A stretch of DNA of 64,000 bases. Source: Phycisphaerae bacterium (GTDB taxonomy: Bacteria > Planctomycetota > Phycisphaerae > Tepidisphaerales > Tepidisphaeraceae). The notes under the pieces were generated by a model. The model was given only the letters and a program-made list of their open reading frames with translations. It searched no databases and was not told the origin of the DNA. The position numbers and the translations under genes were made by a program. The stretch spans positions 9,102 to 73,101 of the forward strand of contig JAUJNJ010000015.1 in NCBI GenBank assembly GCA_030448225.1, in the 5' to 3' direction. Shown one piece after another: positions 25,926-35,702 of the stretch (position 1 is its first letter; every line of letters starts with the position of its first letter).

Positions 25926-26105
25926 TGAACCACGGAGGCACGGAGAAGAGAAGATGAGGGTAGAGGGTAGAGGGTAGAGGGTAGAGGGTGGAGGGTGGAG
26001 GGCGGACGCTAACGGCGTGCGGTGCCGAAGTTCGCTTTGTCCATCCTTGATCACCTGTCCTCTTCCTCCGTCCTTACTCCGTGTCTCCGTGTCTCCATGG
26101 TTAAA
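25926..26105. repeat. palindrome with ACGGAGGC/ACGGAGAC arms
   Basis: Left arm GAACCACGGAGGCACGGAGA, right arm CTCCGTGTCTCCGTGTCTCC followed by ATGGTTAAA. The interior contains the tandem word GTAGAGG (25968-25990). Confidence 0.8.
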
Positions 26106-26163
26106 CCCGCCGTCATTCCGTCAGAGGTCGTAAGTGCGGGATCGACCTGATGCCGGCGGCAGT

Positions 26164-26682
26164 TCACGTCCCGCTCATCTCGCGCCTCACGTGCATCAGT
26201 TCCTCGTACAACTGGCTCATCGCCTCGGGCACGATTTGCACCTCGCCGACGACGCCCATGAAGTTCACGTCGCCGGCCCAGCGGGGGACGATGTGCTGGT
26301 GCAGGTGCCCCGGCACGCCCGCACCGGCGCAGCGGCCGAGGTTGATGCCGATGTTGAACCCTTGGGCCGAGACGGCGCGGCGGAGGAGCTTCACCGCCTC
26401 GGTCGTCTGCTGCTGGAGGTCGAGTTGCTCGTCGGCCGTGAACTGCTCGGGGTCGGCCTTGTGCGCGCGCGGCGCGACGAGGAGGTGGCCGTTCGTGTAC
26501 GGGTAACGGTTGATCATCACGACGCTCTGCGGCGTCGTCCACAGGACGAGGCGCTGCCGCCAATCGTCACTCCCCTCCGCCGCGGCCGCGGCCTCGCAGA
26601 GGAAGCAGGCGTCGCCGCCGGGCTTGTGAAGCGACTTGATGTAGTCGATCCGCCACGGGGCGTAGAGCGGGGGCGTGTTCAT
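26164..26682 (-). CDS. HIT-family nucleotide hydrolase/transferase
   Basis: A 172-residue cytoplasmic HIT protein. The catalytic triad motif is GHLHQHIVPRW (HxHxH-phi). Upstream come MNTPPLYAPWRIDYIKSLHK, CFLCEAAAAAEGSDDWRQRL (a likely zinc Cys pair), VVMINRYPYTNGHLLVAPRA and FNIGINLGRCAGAGVPGHLH. This layout fits the Ap4A-phosphorylase/AppA-like HIT subgroup that cleaves dinucleoside polyphosphates or nucleotidyl adducts. It is intact, with start ATG 26682. The exact substrate is not determined. Confidence 0.92.
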   Translation of the reverse strand: MNTPPLYAPWRIDYIKSLHKPGGDACFLCEAAAAAEGSDDWRQRLVLWTTPQSVVMINRYPYTNGHLLVAPRAHKADPEQFTADEQLDLQQQTTEAVKLLRRAVSAQGFNIGINLGRCAGAGVPGHLHQHIVPRWAGDVNFMGVVGEVQIVPEAMSQLYEELMHVRREMSGT

Positions 26683-27006
26683 CGCAGTATCGTACGAGGC
26701 GAGCGGGGGGTTGAGGAGTGGTGGGGCGGTGGAGGAGTGTGGAGTGGGGGAGTGGGGAGTGAGGTGGAGGGAAGAGTCTTCCGCGTGGGTCGTGCTCGCA
26801 CGGCGCGAACGCGGTTCGTCGGACGATCCGGTGGCGCCGTGCGCGAGGTTGGTGTGGTGGTCGCTTGCGGTTTCGCGACGATCCGGACTGGTGACGCGCG
26901 AGCGCCAAAACCAATCAATTCGCCGAACCTTCCGCTGCTCGGCGCGTCAGAAGGGCTGCGAATCTCAAGTGCGAAACAAACCCAATCCAACGCGCGAGGC
27001 TCGATC
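26683..27006. other. intergenic stretch with G-rich repeat
   Basis: 26699-26772 is another single-armed run of GGGGAGTGG/GGTGGAGG words. The rest is the upstream region of the DUF4139 gene; no gene is seen. Confidence 0.45.
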
Positions 27007-29268
27007 ATGCGGAAGCAGATGACATCGGCGATCCTGGCAGTGGCGGTGGCGGCGGCGGTCGCGCTGCCGCGGCCGACGTCGGCGGCCGAGCCGGCGCCGG
27101 CCGCCGCGACGCAGCCCGCGGACAAGGGCAAGGCCGCTCAGGACGTGCAGGTGCCGGTGAAGCAGGTCGTGCTCTTCTCCAGCGGCGTCGGCTACTTCGA
27201 GCACTTCGGCACCGTCCGGGGCGACGGCTCGACCGAGCTGCGGTTCAAGACGCAGCAGATCAACGACATCCTCAAGAGCCTCGTCCTCCAGGACCTCGAC
27301 GACGGGAAGGTCACGACGATCACCTACCCGAGCCAGGACCCGGTCTCCAAGACGCTGCGCAGCTTCCAGGTCGACATCACGAGCAACCCGTCGCTGGCCG
27401 AACTGCTCAACCAGTTGCGGGCGCGCTCACCGTCACCGTCGGCGCGGAAGACCCGCTGACCGGCACGGTGCTCGGCGTCGAGGACGCGGAAGGTCCCCGT
27501 CGAGGGCGGCGACGGCAAGACCGTCCGTGAGGTCAACATCATCAACCTGCTCGTCGCGGCCGGCATCCGGTCGGTCAACCTCGACGAGGTGCGACTGCTC
27601 CACCTCGAGGACCCGGCCCTTCGCGAGGAACTCGAGCGGGCGCCGACGGCGCTATCGCAGGCGCGCGACCAGGACAAGAAGCCGGTGACGATCAACTTCC
27701 GCGGGCAGGGCGAGCGGCGCGTGCGCATCGGGTACGTCGTGGAGACGCCGGTTTGGAAGACGAGCTACCGACTGATCCTGTCGAACGGCGACGACGACGC
27801 GAAGCCCGGGGTGCCGGATGCTAAGACGGGAGAACAGGACCCTGCGGGCCCGCGCGGCGGGGAGGCGGCGCGCGCGCGCAGCCGGGCAAGGCGCAGTTGC
27901 AGGGGTGGGCGATCGTGGAGAACCAGACCGACAGCGACTGGAACAACGTGCAGTTGTCGCTCGTGTCGGGGCGGCCGATCAGCTTCATCCAGAACTTGTA
28001 CAGCCCGCTCTACGTGCCGCGGCCGACCGTGCAGCCGGAGTTGTACGCCAGCCTGACGCCGCAGACGTACGACGAGGGGCTCAGCGGGAGATTGCCGGAA
28101 GCGGAATTCGAGAAGGCGACGAACTTCGACTTGCGCGCGTCGCGCGGCGGGAAGCGCGTGGGACGTCGGGCGGCCGCGGCGGGGTCGGCGGGGCGGGCAT
28201 GGTACCAGCGTCGGCGGCGCTGCTGACGCGGCGGCTGCCGCGGGCGAGGCGCTCGCCGCTGAAAACGGGCCCATCGACGCCGCCGCCTCGGTCGCGTCGC
28301 TGGCGTCGGCGGCGGACGTGGGCGAGCTGTTCCAGTACACGGTCGGCAGCGTCAGCCTCCCCCGGCAGCGGCTCGGCGATGATCCCGATCGTCGCCGACG
28401 CGGTCGAGGTCGAACGCCTCAGCATCTACAACCCCAACGTGCTGGCGAAGCACCCGCTCAACGGCGTGCGCGTGAAGAACACCAGCGGCAAGCACCTGCT
28501 CCAGGGCCCGTCACCGTCCTGGAGGCGGGGACGTACGCCGGCGACGCCCGCGTCGACGACGTGCCGCCGGGCCAGGAGCGGCTGCTGAGCTTCGGCGTCG
28601 ACCAGCAGGTGCGCGTCGACGCGACGAGTGCCAGGCAGGAGAGCGCGGTCGTCACCGGCCGGATCGTCAAGGGCGTGCTCGAGGTGAAGCGCAAGAACGT
28701 CTTCGCAGGACTACCTGGCCGAGAACAAGGGCGACGCGTCCAAGACGCTGCTGATCGAGCACCCGCGGCGGCAGGGGTGGTCGCTCGTCGAGACGCAAAA
28801 GCCGCTGGAGACGACCGAGCAGCTTTACCGCTTCAAGGGCGACGCCGGCGGGCAAGCAGACGAAGCTGACGGTGAAGGAGGAGATCGTGCAATCCGAGGC
28901 GCTGGAGATCCTGCCGGCCGACCTCGGCGTGCTCGCCGGGTACGTCAAGACCGGCCCGATCCCGCAGGACGTGAAGGACGCCCTCGCCCGCGCGATCGCG
29001 CTGCGGTCGGCCGTGGTCGACACCGAGCGGCAGATCGCCGAGCGCCAGGCGCGGATCAACGAGATCGCCGCCGAGCAGCAGCGCATCCGCGAGAACATGA
29101 AGACCGTCCGCGTCGACACCGAGTACCACCGCCGGCTGGAGCGGAAGCTCAACGAGCAGGAGACGACGATCGAAGGTCACCAGGCGGCGATCAACGAACT
29201 CACCGCGACGCGCGACACCCAGCGGAAGCGCGCTGGAGGAATACGTGGCGGGGTTGAACGTGGGGTGA
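27007..29268 (+). CDS. exported DUF4139-domain protein, frameshifted
   Basis: A secreted protein of about 750 residues. The signal peptide is MRKQMTSAILAVAVAAAVAL. DUF4139 sections follow: VKQVVLFSSGVGYFEHFGTV, QINDILKSLVLQDLDDGKVT, GYVVETPVWKTSYRLIL, LQGWAIVENQTDSDWNNVQL and LSLVSGRPISFIQNLYSPLY. Then come VSLPRQRSAMIPIV-like, IYNPNVLAKHPLNGVRVKNT and a final coiled coil (AEQQRIRENMKTVRVDTEYH). The end is EEYVAGLNVG. At least seven indels (near 27420, 27488, 27875, 28215, 28372, 28510, 28705 and 28850) split it, yet conservation runs through. DUF4139 proteins are cell-surface or periplasmic proteins of unknown biochemical role. Confidence 0.8.
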
Positions 29269-29705
29269 AGGGCGGGGGTGCGATCCGTGCGCGATTGAGA
29301 TGTTCCGCGTAAATGACCAATGACCAAGCCCCAATGACCAACAAATGACCAACGACCTAATGACCAAGTGGCGCAAGCGCCCACGCTTACCCGTGGCCCA
29401 TCTGCTCGCTGGCAGTCCCCGATCGGTGTGGACACGCGCGGATGTCCGATCCTCAGCTCACCGTTTAGCCGCCGCTCGAAGAGCGGCACGTTGCGATCTC
29501 GGGTCCGTCGCGCGCTCTTCGAGCGGCGGCTAAACGATGCTCGCCCGACGCACACGCCTTGAGCGGGCACTCTCTGGTCATTAGCACTTGGTCATTTGTT
29601 GGTCATTGGGGCTTGGTCATTGGTCATTCACTCGCTCCTGCTCGGGCGCAAAACCCCTTAGTGAACCGCGTTCCTCCCTACGCGCCACCCGTGTACATTC
29701 CCCGC
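29269..29705. other. gene-free stretch filled by a nested palindrome
   Basis: No coding frame is credible. Almost the whole stretch is the palindrome at 29312-29628. Confidence 0.55.
29312..29628. repeat. nested palindrome: CCAATGA arms around a perfect 22-bp inverted repeat
   Basis: Outer arms: AATGACCAATGACCAAGCCC...AATGACCAAG (29312-29367) against the inverse ending CATTGGTCATT (29573-29628). Inner arms: CGTTTAGCCGCCGCTCGAAG followed by AG (29462-29483), exactly inverse to 29515-29536. The outer arm also occurs alone at 6562 and the inner arm alone at 25178. Confidence 0.85.
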
Positions 29706-30218
29706 ATGTCGCTCTTCACGCAAACCCCCGCCGGGTACTTCGTCGCGCGCGGCAGCACGATCGTGGGGGAGGTCGAGGTCGGCGAGCTGGCGAGTTTCTG
29801 GTTCAACGCCGTCGTGCGCGGGGACGTCGCGCCGGTCACGATCGGCCGGCGGGTGAACGTGCAGGACGGCGCGTGCGTCCACTGCGACACCGACGTGCCC
29901 AACGTGATCGAGGACGACGTCACGATCGGCCACGGCGCGATCGTGCACGGCATGCGCGTCGGGCGGGGGTCGCTCGTCGGGATGGCGCGACGCTCCTGTC
30001 GCGCACGAAGATCGGCCGCGGGTGCCTCGTGGCGGCCGGCGCGGTCGTGCCGCCGGGGCTGGAGGTGCCCGACGGCATGGCCGTCATGGGCGTGCCGGGG
30101 AAGATCGTGCGGCCGGTGAAGGAGGAGGAACAGCGGCATGCGCTGGCTCACGGAGCACTACGTCGAGCTGGCGCAAAAGTACGTGAAGGGGAGGACGCGG
30201 GTCCGGGCGAAGGAATGA
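29706..30218 (+). CDS. gamma-carbonic-anhydrase-like hexapeptide protein, frameshifted
   Basis: A left-handed beta-helix protein of about 170 residues (YrdA/PaaY type). It starts MSLFTQTPAGYFVARGSTIV, then SFWFNAVVRGDVAPVTIGRR, VNVQDGACVHCDTDVPNVIE and TIGHGAIVHGMRVG; the three His in ACVH, IGHG and VHG are the zinc ligands. After a shift near 29987: LLSRTKIGRGCLVAAGAVVP, GVPGKIVRPVKEEEQ, and after another near 30135: MRWLTEHYVELAQKYVKGRT. Many such proteins lack strong carbonic anhydrase activity, so the reaction is open. Confidence 0.87.
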
Positions 30219-30438
30219 GGCGGACGCGCGCGCGACGGCGCACGCGCTACCGCCCGATTTGATCCCGACGCAGTTTGGAAGGCAAAGCGAAGATCTGGGG
30301 ATGCGAGACGCGGCGGCTGGGGGAGATCCCGAGTCGGCGCGCCGGTCAGCGTCGACAAGAAGGATGCGCGGAAGAAGCTCGCGTCTTCGCGACGCTTCCG
30401 GCGCCCGCGTTGAGCAACGCGTGCGGCGCGCGGCGCGA

Positions 30439-30857
30439 CTAGCTCGCCAGTCCCCCTGCGGGACCCATTCCTTCAACCGGTCGAGCAGTTGGCTCGCGCT
30501 CACCGGTTTGCTGAAGAAGTAGGTCGCGCCGGACGTGCGGGAGCGAGTTGAGCGTCTCGAGCGACGTGTCGCCGCTGAGGATGATGATCGTCGCCGCCGG
30601 CCCGAGGCGCTCGCGGAGCTTTGCGCGACGACCAGCCCGTTCATGTCGCCGAGGTGCACGTCGACGACGGCGGCGGCGAACTCCAGCGCTGGGCGTGGTC
30701 CAGCCTCGGCGCGCTGTGCGGCGACGCTCGTCTGATAACTCGCCGACGTCAGGATCCGCGCCGCCCCCGGGCGGTCGGCGGACTGTCGTCGACGATCAGG
30801 ATGTTGCGCGGCGGGGCCGACGCGTCGGGAACGGCAGGGTGTTTGGCACAGTCGTCA
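30439..30857 (-). CDS. response-regulator receiver protein, frameshifted
   Basis: A single CheY-like domain of about 140 residues. A GTG at 30857 has GGAGGAA upstream. Pieces in different frames give NILIVDDSP (acidic pair), FAAAVVDVHLGDMNGLVVAQ (phospho-acceptor Asp), TIIILSGDTSLETLNSL (Thr) and TYFFSKPVSASQLLDRLKEW (Lys), in the right order for a receiver; it ends GLAS at 30439. There is no output domain. At least four indels. No kinase is adjacent; the kinase at 32167 faces the other way. Confidence 0.7.
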
Positions 30858-31399
30858 CGTATTCCTCCAACACGGCAGCGAACGGCCTCGGAGTATAGAG
30901 TAGCCCGCCGCGGCCCACAACGGACGTAATTCTTCGTCGTTTCGCGATAACCGTAGTGGGCCCAATGAATAATAATTCCTCTGCCGTCCGCCGGAGCCGG
31001 GCTGTCGCCCCGGCCGCGACGGGCGTCGCCGCGCGCCGCGCGGGCTCGGCCGTTCGCTGCCGGTTCGCTGCCCGTTCCGCCCGCGGCTCGAGCCGCGCAT
31101 TCGCCCGCGCGCGACCGAGCGGGGCGCGCGCGCGCGGGGGCTTGTCGAATATTGCTGGACACGCGCCGGGCACGCCGTTATCGTGCGGGCGGCGATCGTC
31201 CGCCCCGGGGAACCCGCGCAGGGCTAGGGCGGGCCGGCGGTTGCAGGGCCGGTTGTGTGCGTCCGGGCTTCTCATCGATCTGGGCGCCGTTGGACATCTC
31301 ATCTCGCGCGAATCGAACCGCATGTACCGGCCGCGACCGGGCGCGGGCCCGCCCGGGTTCTTAGAGACGCGTACGTTTTCCGTTTCGGGGAGGCGCGAC
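30858..31399. other. intergenic stretch and cold-shock gene leader
   Basis: An AT-rich patch at 30930-30980 (GTAATTCTTCG, AATAATAATTCC) probably holds promoters for divergent genes. An open frame continues upstream of the cold-shock gene but its composition is random and Arg-rich. Confidence 0.4.
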
Positions 31400-31624
31400 A
31401 TGCCTACGGGTCCCGTGAAGTGGTTCGACACGAAGAAGGGGTTCGGGTTCATCGTCAGTCCCGACGGGGAGGACGTGTTCGTCCACTTCAGCAGCATCGA
31501 GGGGGACGGCTTCCGCTCGCTCAAGGACGGGGAGGTCGTGGACTACGAGATCATCCGCGGCGACAAGGGCCTCTCCGCCCAGAAGGTCCGCCGCCAGGCG
31601 GCGCCGGTCAGGGCGAAGGTCTAA
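31400..31624 (+). CDS. CspA-family cold-shock protein
   Basis: A 74-residue OB-fold protein that binds single-stranded nucleic acid. RNP1 is KGFGFIV and RNP2 is VFVHFSSI; the start [20 protein letters not shown] is typical. GGGGAGG precedes the ATG at 31400. It ends [11 protein letters not shown], a slightly basic tail. Long leaders of cold-shock mRNAs often regulate translation; about 70 bases precede it here but I see no defined structure. Confidence 0.95.
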   Translation: MPTGPVKWFDTKKGFGFIVSPDGEDVFVHFSSIEGDGFRSLKDGEVVDYEIIRGDKGLSAQKVRRQAAPVRAKV

Positions 31625-32166
31625 GAGCGTGTTCGAGAAGTCGCGCGTGGGAGCGTGGCGCGGGCGTCTCGCCGGCGTTCTTCCGATCGAGACGCGGGCG
31701 GGACGCCGGCGCCACCGCCTGGTGGTTCGACTTCTCCGACACGTCCTAAGCGTGGTCCCACGTCCCGTACGCCCACCGCCCGAGCGGACCGTCCGCTTCG
31801 GCGCGCGGGTGCTCTATTGCGCCCGACGTCGGGCGTCGGCGTACGCGACCTTTCCGCATCGGTCGCGGCTCTCCCCTTCTTTCGTCCGCGGGGATGCGGG
31901 TGTCGCCGGACGGTGCTCCGTCGGGTCGTCGCCTTGATGGTGCGGGATCGTCCCCTGCGCGGCGCGTCGTCGTCGTCCCGCGTTCACGGCGGGCAAGCCC
32001 GCCGGCTAAATGGGGCGGCGGGTACGGATCGAACCCGTTCTCCCGTGCTTGCCTCCGCGACCTCTGCGCCTCTCCGATCGATCATCCGTCGTCCCCGCGC
32101 CCCGACGCGCGCGTCTCGAATCGGCCGCCTTGCCCGGATTCGCCCGCTCCCCTAGGTTTGGCGCGC
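31625..32166. other. gene-free stretch with a GGCGGGC hairpin
   Basis: 31987-32004 is the hairpin CGGCGGGC-AA-GCCCGCCG followed by GCTAAAT. The same unit, inverted, is at 37594-37618. A tRNA-like 3' end follows at about 32010-32050 but does not complete a tRNA. Confidence 0.45.
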
Positions 32167-32952
32167 ATGGGCCTGTTCGCGTGGGGACTGCTTGCCGGCG
32201 TCCTCGGTAGCTTTGCGATGTTCGGCGTCGCCGCGGTCGTCGCGTACCGCCGGTTCGAGCGCCTCAACGAGCGCGCCCGCCGCGCCGAACGCCTCGCCGA
32301 GCTCGGCACGCTCACGAGCGGGCTGGCGCACGAGATCAAGAACCCGCTGTCGACCGTGCAGCTCAACCTCCAGCTCCTGCGCGAGGACATCCCCGCCGGT
32401 CCCGCGTTCGCCCGCCTCACCAACCGCCTCGGCACCGTGCAGAAGGAGACGGGCCGCCTGCGGGAGATCCTCGACGACTTCATGCGCTACGCCGGGCGGA
32501 TCGAGGTCGACCGCAGGCCGCACGACGTGAACGAGATGCTGGAGGACCTCGTCGACTTCTACACGCCGCAGGCCCAGTCGCAGCGCGTGCGCCTGCGGCT
32601 CAGCAAGGGGCCGGGGGCGCTCGTCGCCCGCCTCGATGAGCGGCTTATCAAGCAGGCGCTGCTCAACCTGATGATCAATGCCGTGCAGGCGATGCCGCCC
32701 GAGGGGGGCGAGATCATCCTGGCCGCCAAGCGCCAGGACGGCCGGGCCGTGATCGACGTGATCGACACCGGCCGCGGCATCCCGGCCGCATCGCTCGGCA
32801 AGCTGTTCGACGCGTACTATTCCACGAAGTCCGGCGGCACCGGCCTCGGCCTGGCCATCACCCGCCGGGTGATCGAGGAACACGGCGGGCGGATCTCGAT
32901 CACGAGCGAGGTGGGCCGGGGGTCGGACTTCCGGATCGAGCTGCCGTTGTGA
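32167..32952 (+). CDS. sensor histidine kinase (NtrB/AtoS-like)
   Basis: A 261-residue kinase anchored by one N-terminal helix (MGLFAWGLLAGVLGSFAMFG). The phospho-accepting His55 lies in GLAHEIKNPLS. Then come the dimerisation helices, the N box LNLMINAVQAMP, G1 VIDTGRGIP, and G2 GGTGLGLAITRRVIEEHGGR. There is no periplasmic sensor domain, so the input is probably cytoplasmic or through a partner. The NtrC-type regulator at 33135 follows after a palindrome and is the likely partner. Confidence 0.93.
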   Translation: MGLFAWGLLAGVLGSFAMFGVAAVVAYRRFERLNERARRAERLAELGTLTSGLAHEIKNPLSTVQLNLQLLREDIPAGPAFARLTNRLGTVQKETGRLREILDDFMRYAGRIEVDRRPHDVNEMLEDLVDFYTPQAQSQRVRLRLSKGPGALVARLDERLIKQALLNLMINAVQAMPPEGGEIILAAKRQDGRAVIDVIDTGRGIPAASLGKLFDAYYSTKSGGTGLGLAITRRVIEEHGGRISITSEVGRGSDFRIELPL

Positions 32953-32967
32953 GGGAATGAGACAGTT

Positions 32968-33124
32968 GGAACCACGAAGGCACGAAGACACGAAGCGGGC
33001 TCCGAGAACTCCGAAGGGGCCGCCTTTCTCATCGTCTGATAGAAGTGGTTGCGGAAGGCGTGGGCGAGCGGCCGGTCCGGCCAATCCGGGCCCGCTTCGT
33101 GTCTTCGTGCCTTCGTGGTTAAAT
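32968..33124. repeat. palindrome with ACGAAGGC/ACGAAGAC arms
   Basis: Left arm GGAACCACGAAGGCACGAAG followed by ACACGAAGC, right arm CGCTTCGTGTCTTCGTGCCT followed by TCGTGGTTAAA. It separates the kinase and regulator genes and ends about 10 bases before the regulator start. Confidence 0.85.
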
Positions 33125-33134
33125 AAGCCAGCCG

Positions 33135-34507
<1,373 letters not shown>

Positions 34508-34508
<1 letters not shown>

Positions 34509-35085
34509 TGGCGGCTTCGATTCCTCGTCGGCATCGACCGACGCTCCCCTCGGCAACGGCCGCCGTCGTCGCCGCCGCGCTCGTCGCGGTCACCGCGGCG
34601 GCCCAGCACTTTCGGCAGCCCGGACGCGCTTCCACGCGGGCGAGCAGGGGCGGCCGATCAAGTCGCTCGCGGCCGAGCAGGTCGAGGGGTACCTCGCCGG
34701 CCGCGGGATGGGGCTCGCCAAGGCGGCGGAGCTCAACTCCTACCCCGGACCGATGCACGTCCTGGAACTCCGCGAGGGACTGAAGCTGACCCCGGAGCAG
34801 GTCAAGCTCACGGAGCAGGCCTTCCGGACGATGCGGGACGACGCGGTGCGGGTCGGGCGGCAACTCGTCGACGCCGAACGAGCGCTCGACGCCCTGTTCG
34901 CCGACGGCAAGGCCGACGCCGCCGCAGTGGACCGCCTGACGGCCGACGCCGGCCGCGCGCACGCGCAACTGCGGGCCGTGCACCTCAAGGCACACGTGCG
35001 GGCGCGCGAGATCCTCACGCCCGACCAGGTCGAGCAGTACGACGTCGCCCGCGGCTACCGCGAGAAACCCGCCGGGGGCCGATGA
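34508..35085 (+). CDS. Spy/CpxP-like periplasmic protein, frameshifted
   Basis: A secreted helical protein of about 185 residues. An Ala/Val-rich segment (TAAVVAAALVAVTAAAQHF) looks like a signal peptide. After a shift near 34621 come RPIKSLAAEQVEGYLAGRGM, GLAKAAELNSYPGPMHVLEL, REGLKLTPEQVKLTEQAFRT and AREILTPDQVEQYDVARGYR. The two LTPEQ/LTPDQ motifs are the Spy/CpxP signature of metal or envelope-stress sensors. The start codon is unclear because the region overlaps the end of the regulator. It ends on the start of ispF (ATGA overlap). Confidence 0.75.
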
Positions 35086-35606
35086 GGGAGATCGCGCCAA
35101 AGATCACCGTGCCGCTCGAAGTGCATCCGCTCCCGTTCCGGGTCGGCCACGGGTACGACTTGCACCGCACCCGTCCGGGCGGGCGGATGATGCTGGGTGG
35201 GGTCTGCGTGTCGGAGGAGATCGGCGTCGTCGCGCACAGCGACGGCGACGTCGTCATCCACGCGATCGTCGACGCGCTCCTCGGCGCGATGGGATGGGGG
35301 GACATCGGCGAGCACTTCTCCGACGCCGATCCGCGCTGGCGCGGCGCCGCGAGTACCACGTTTCTCGACGCCGTGTTCGACGAGGTGCGGCGGGTCGACT
35401 ACGACCTGCTCAACCTCGACCTCACCATCCAGGCGGAGCGCCCGCGGCTCAAGCCGTTCAAGCCGCAGATCGTGCAGTACCTGACTGACCGCCTCGGCGG
35501 GCAGGTCAACGTCAAGGCCGGCACGAACGAGGGGTGCGACGCGATCGGGCGCGGCGAGGCGGTCGCGGCCCACGCGGTCGTGTTGCTGTCATTGCGCAAT
35601 GCGTAG
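35082..35606 (+). CDS. ispF: 2-C-methyl-D-erythritol 2,4-cyclodiphosphate synthase
   Basis: This enzyme makes the cyclic diphosphate intermediate of the MEP isoprenoid pathway, 174 residues. Metal ligands are in RVGHGYDLHR (Asp, His) and the later AHSDGDVVIHAIVDAL; GDIGEHFSD and KAGTNEGCDAIGRGE complete the family pattern. The ATG at 35082 overlaps the preceding stop. The last residues LSLRNA and the stop are encoded by the left arm of a palindrome (35593-35692), so the C-terminus may have been altered by that element. cysS follows, a pairing seen in many bacteria. Confidence 0.94.
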   Translation: MREIAPKITVPLEVHPLPFRVGHGYDLHRTRPGGRMMLGGVCVSEEIGVVAHSDGDVVIHAIVDALLGAMGWGDIGEHFSDADPRWRGAASTTFLDAVFDEVRRVDYDLLNLDLTIQAERPRLKPFKPQIVQYLTDRLGGQVNVKAGTNEGCDAIGRGEAVAAHAVVLLSLRNA

Positions 35607-35692
35607 TGCGTATTGCGTAAGAAGCGGGAAAGGCGTAGCGTCCGCGTAGTCTCGTCGCTTCTTCTTACGCACTACGAATTACGCACTACGCG
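35593..35692. repeat. palindrome with GCGTAGTGCGTA arms
   Basis: Left arm GCGCAATGCGTAGTGCGTAT followed by TGCGTAAGAAG, right arm CTTCTTACGCACTACGAATT followed by ACGCACTACGCG. It overlaps the ispF stop codon and ends 10 bases before cysS. Confidence 0.85.
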
Positions 35693-35702
35693 TTTCCTCC
35701 CC

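Noticed and set aside
32005..32050. tRNA-like 3' end on the minus strand (GGGTTCGATCCG followed by a CCCGCCGCCCCA end)
   Set aside because: The T-stem has a G-G mismatch when the standard loop is used, and no D-arm, anticodon arm or matching acceptor strand can be found upstream; at best a tRNA remnant.
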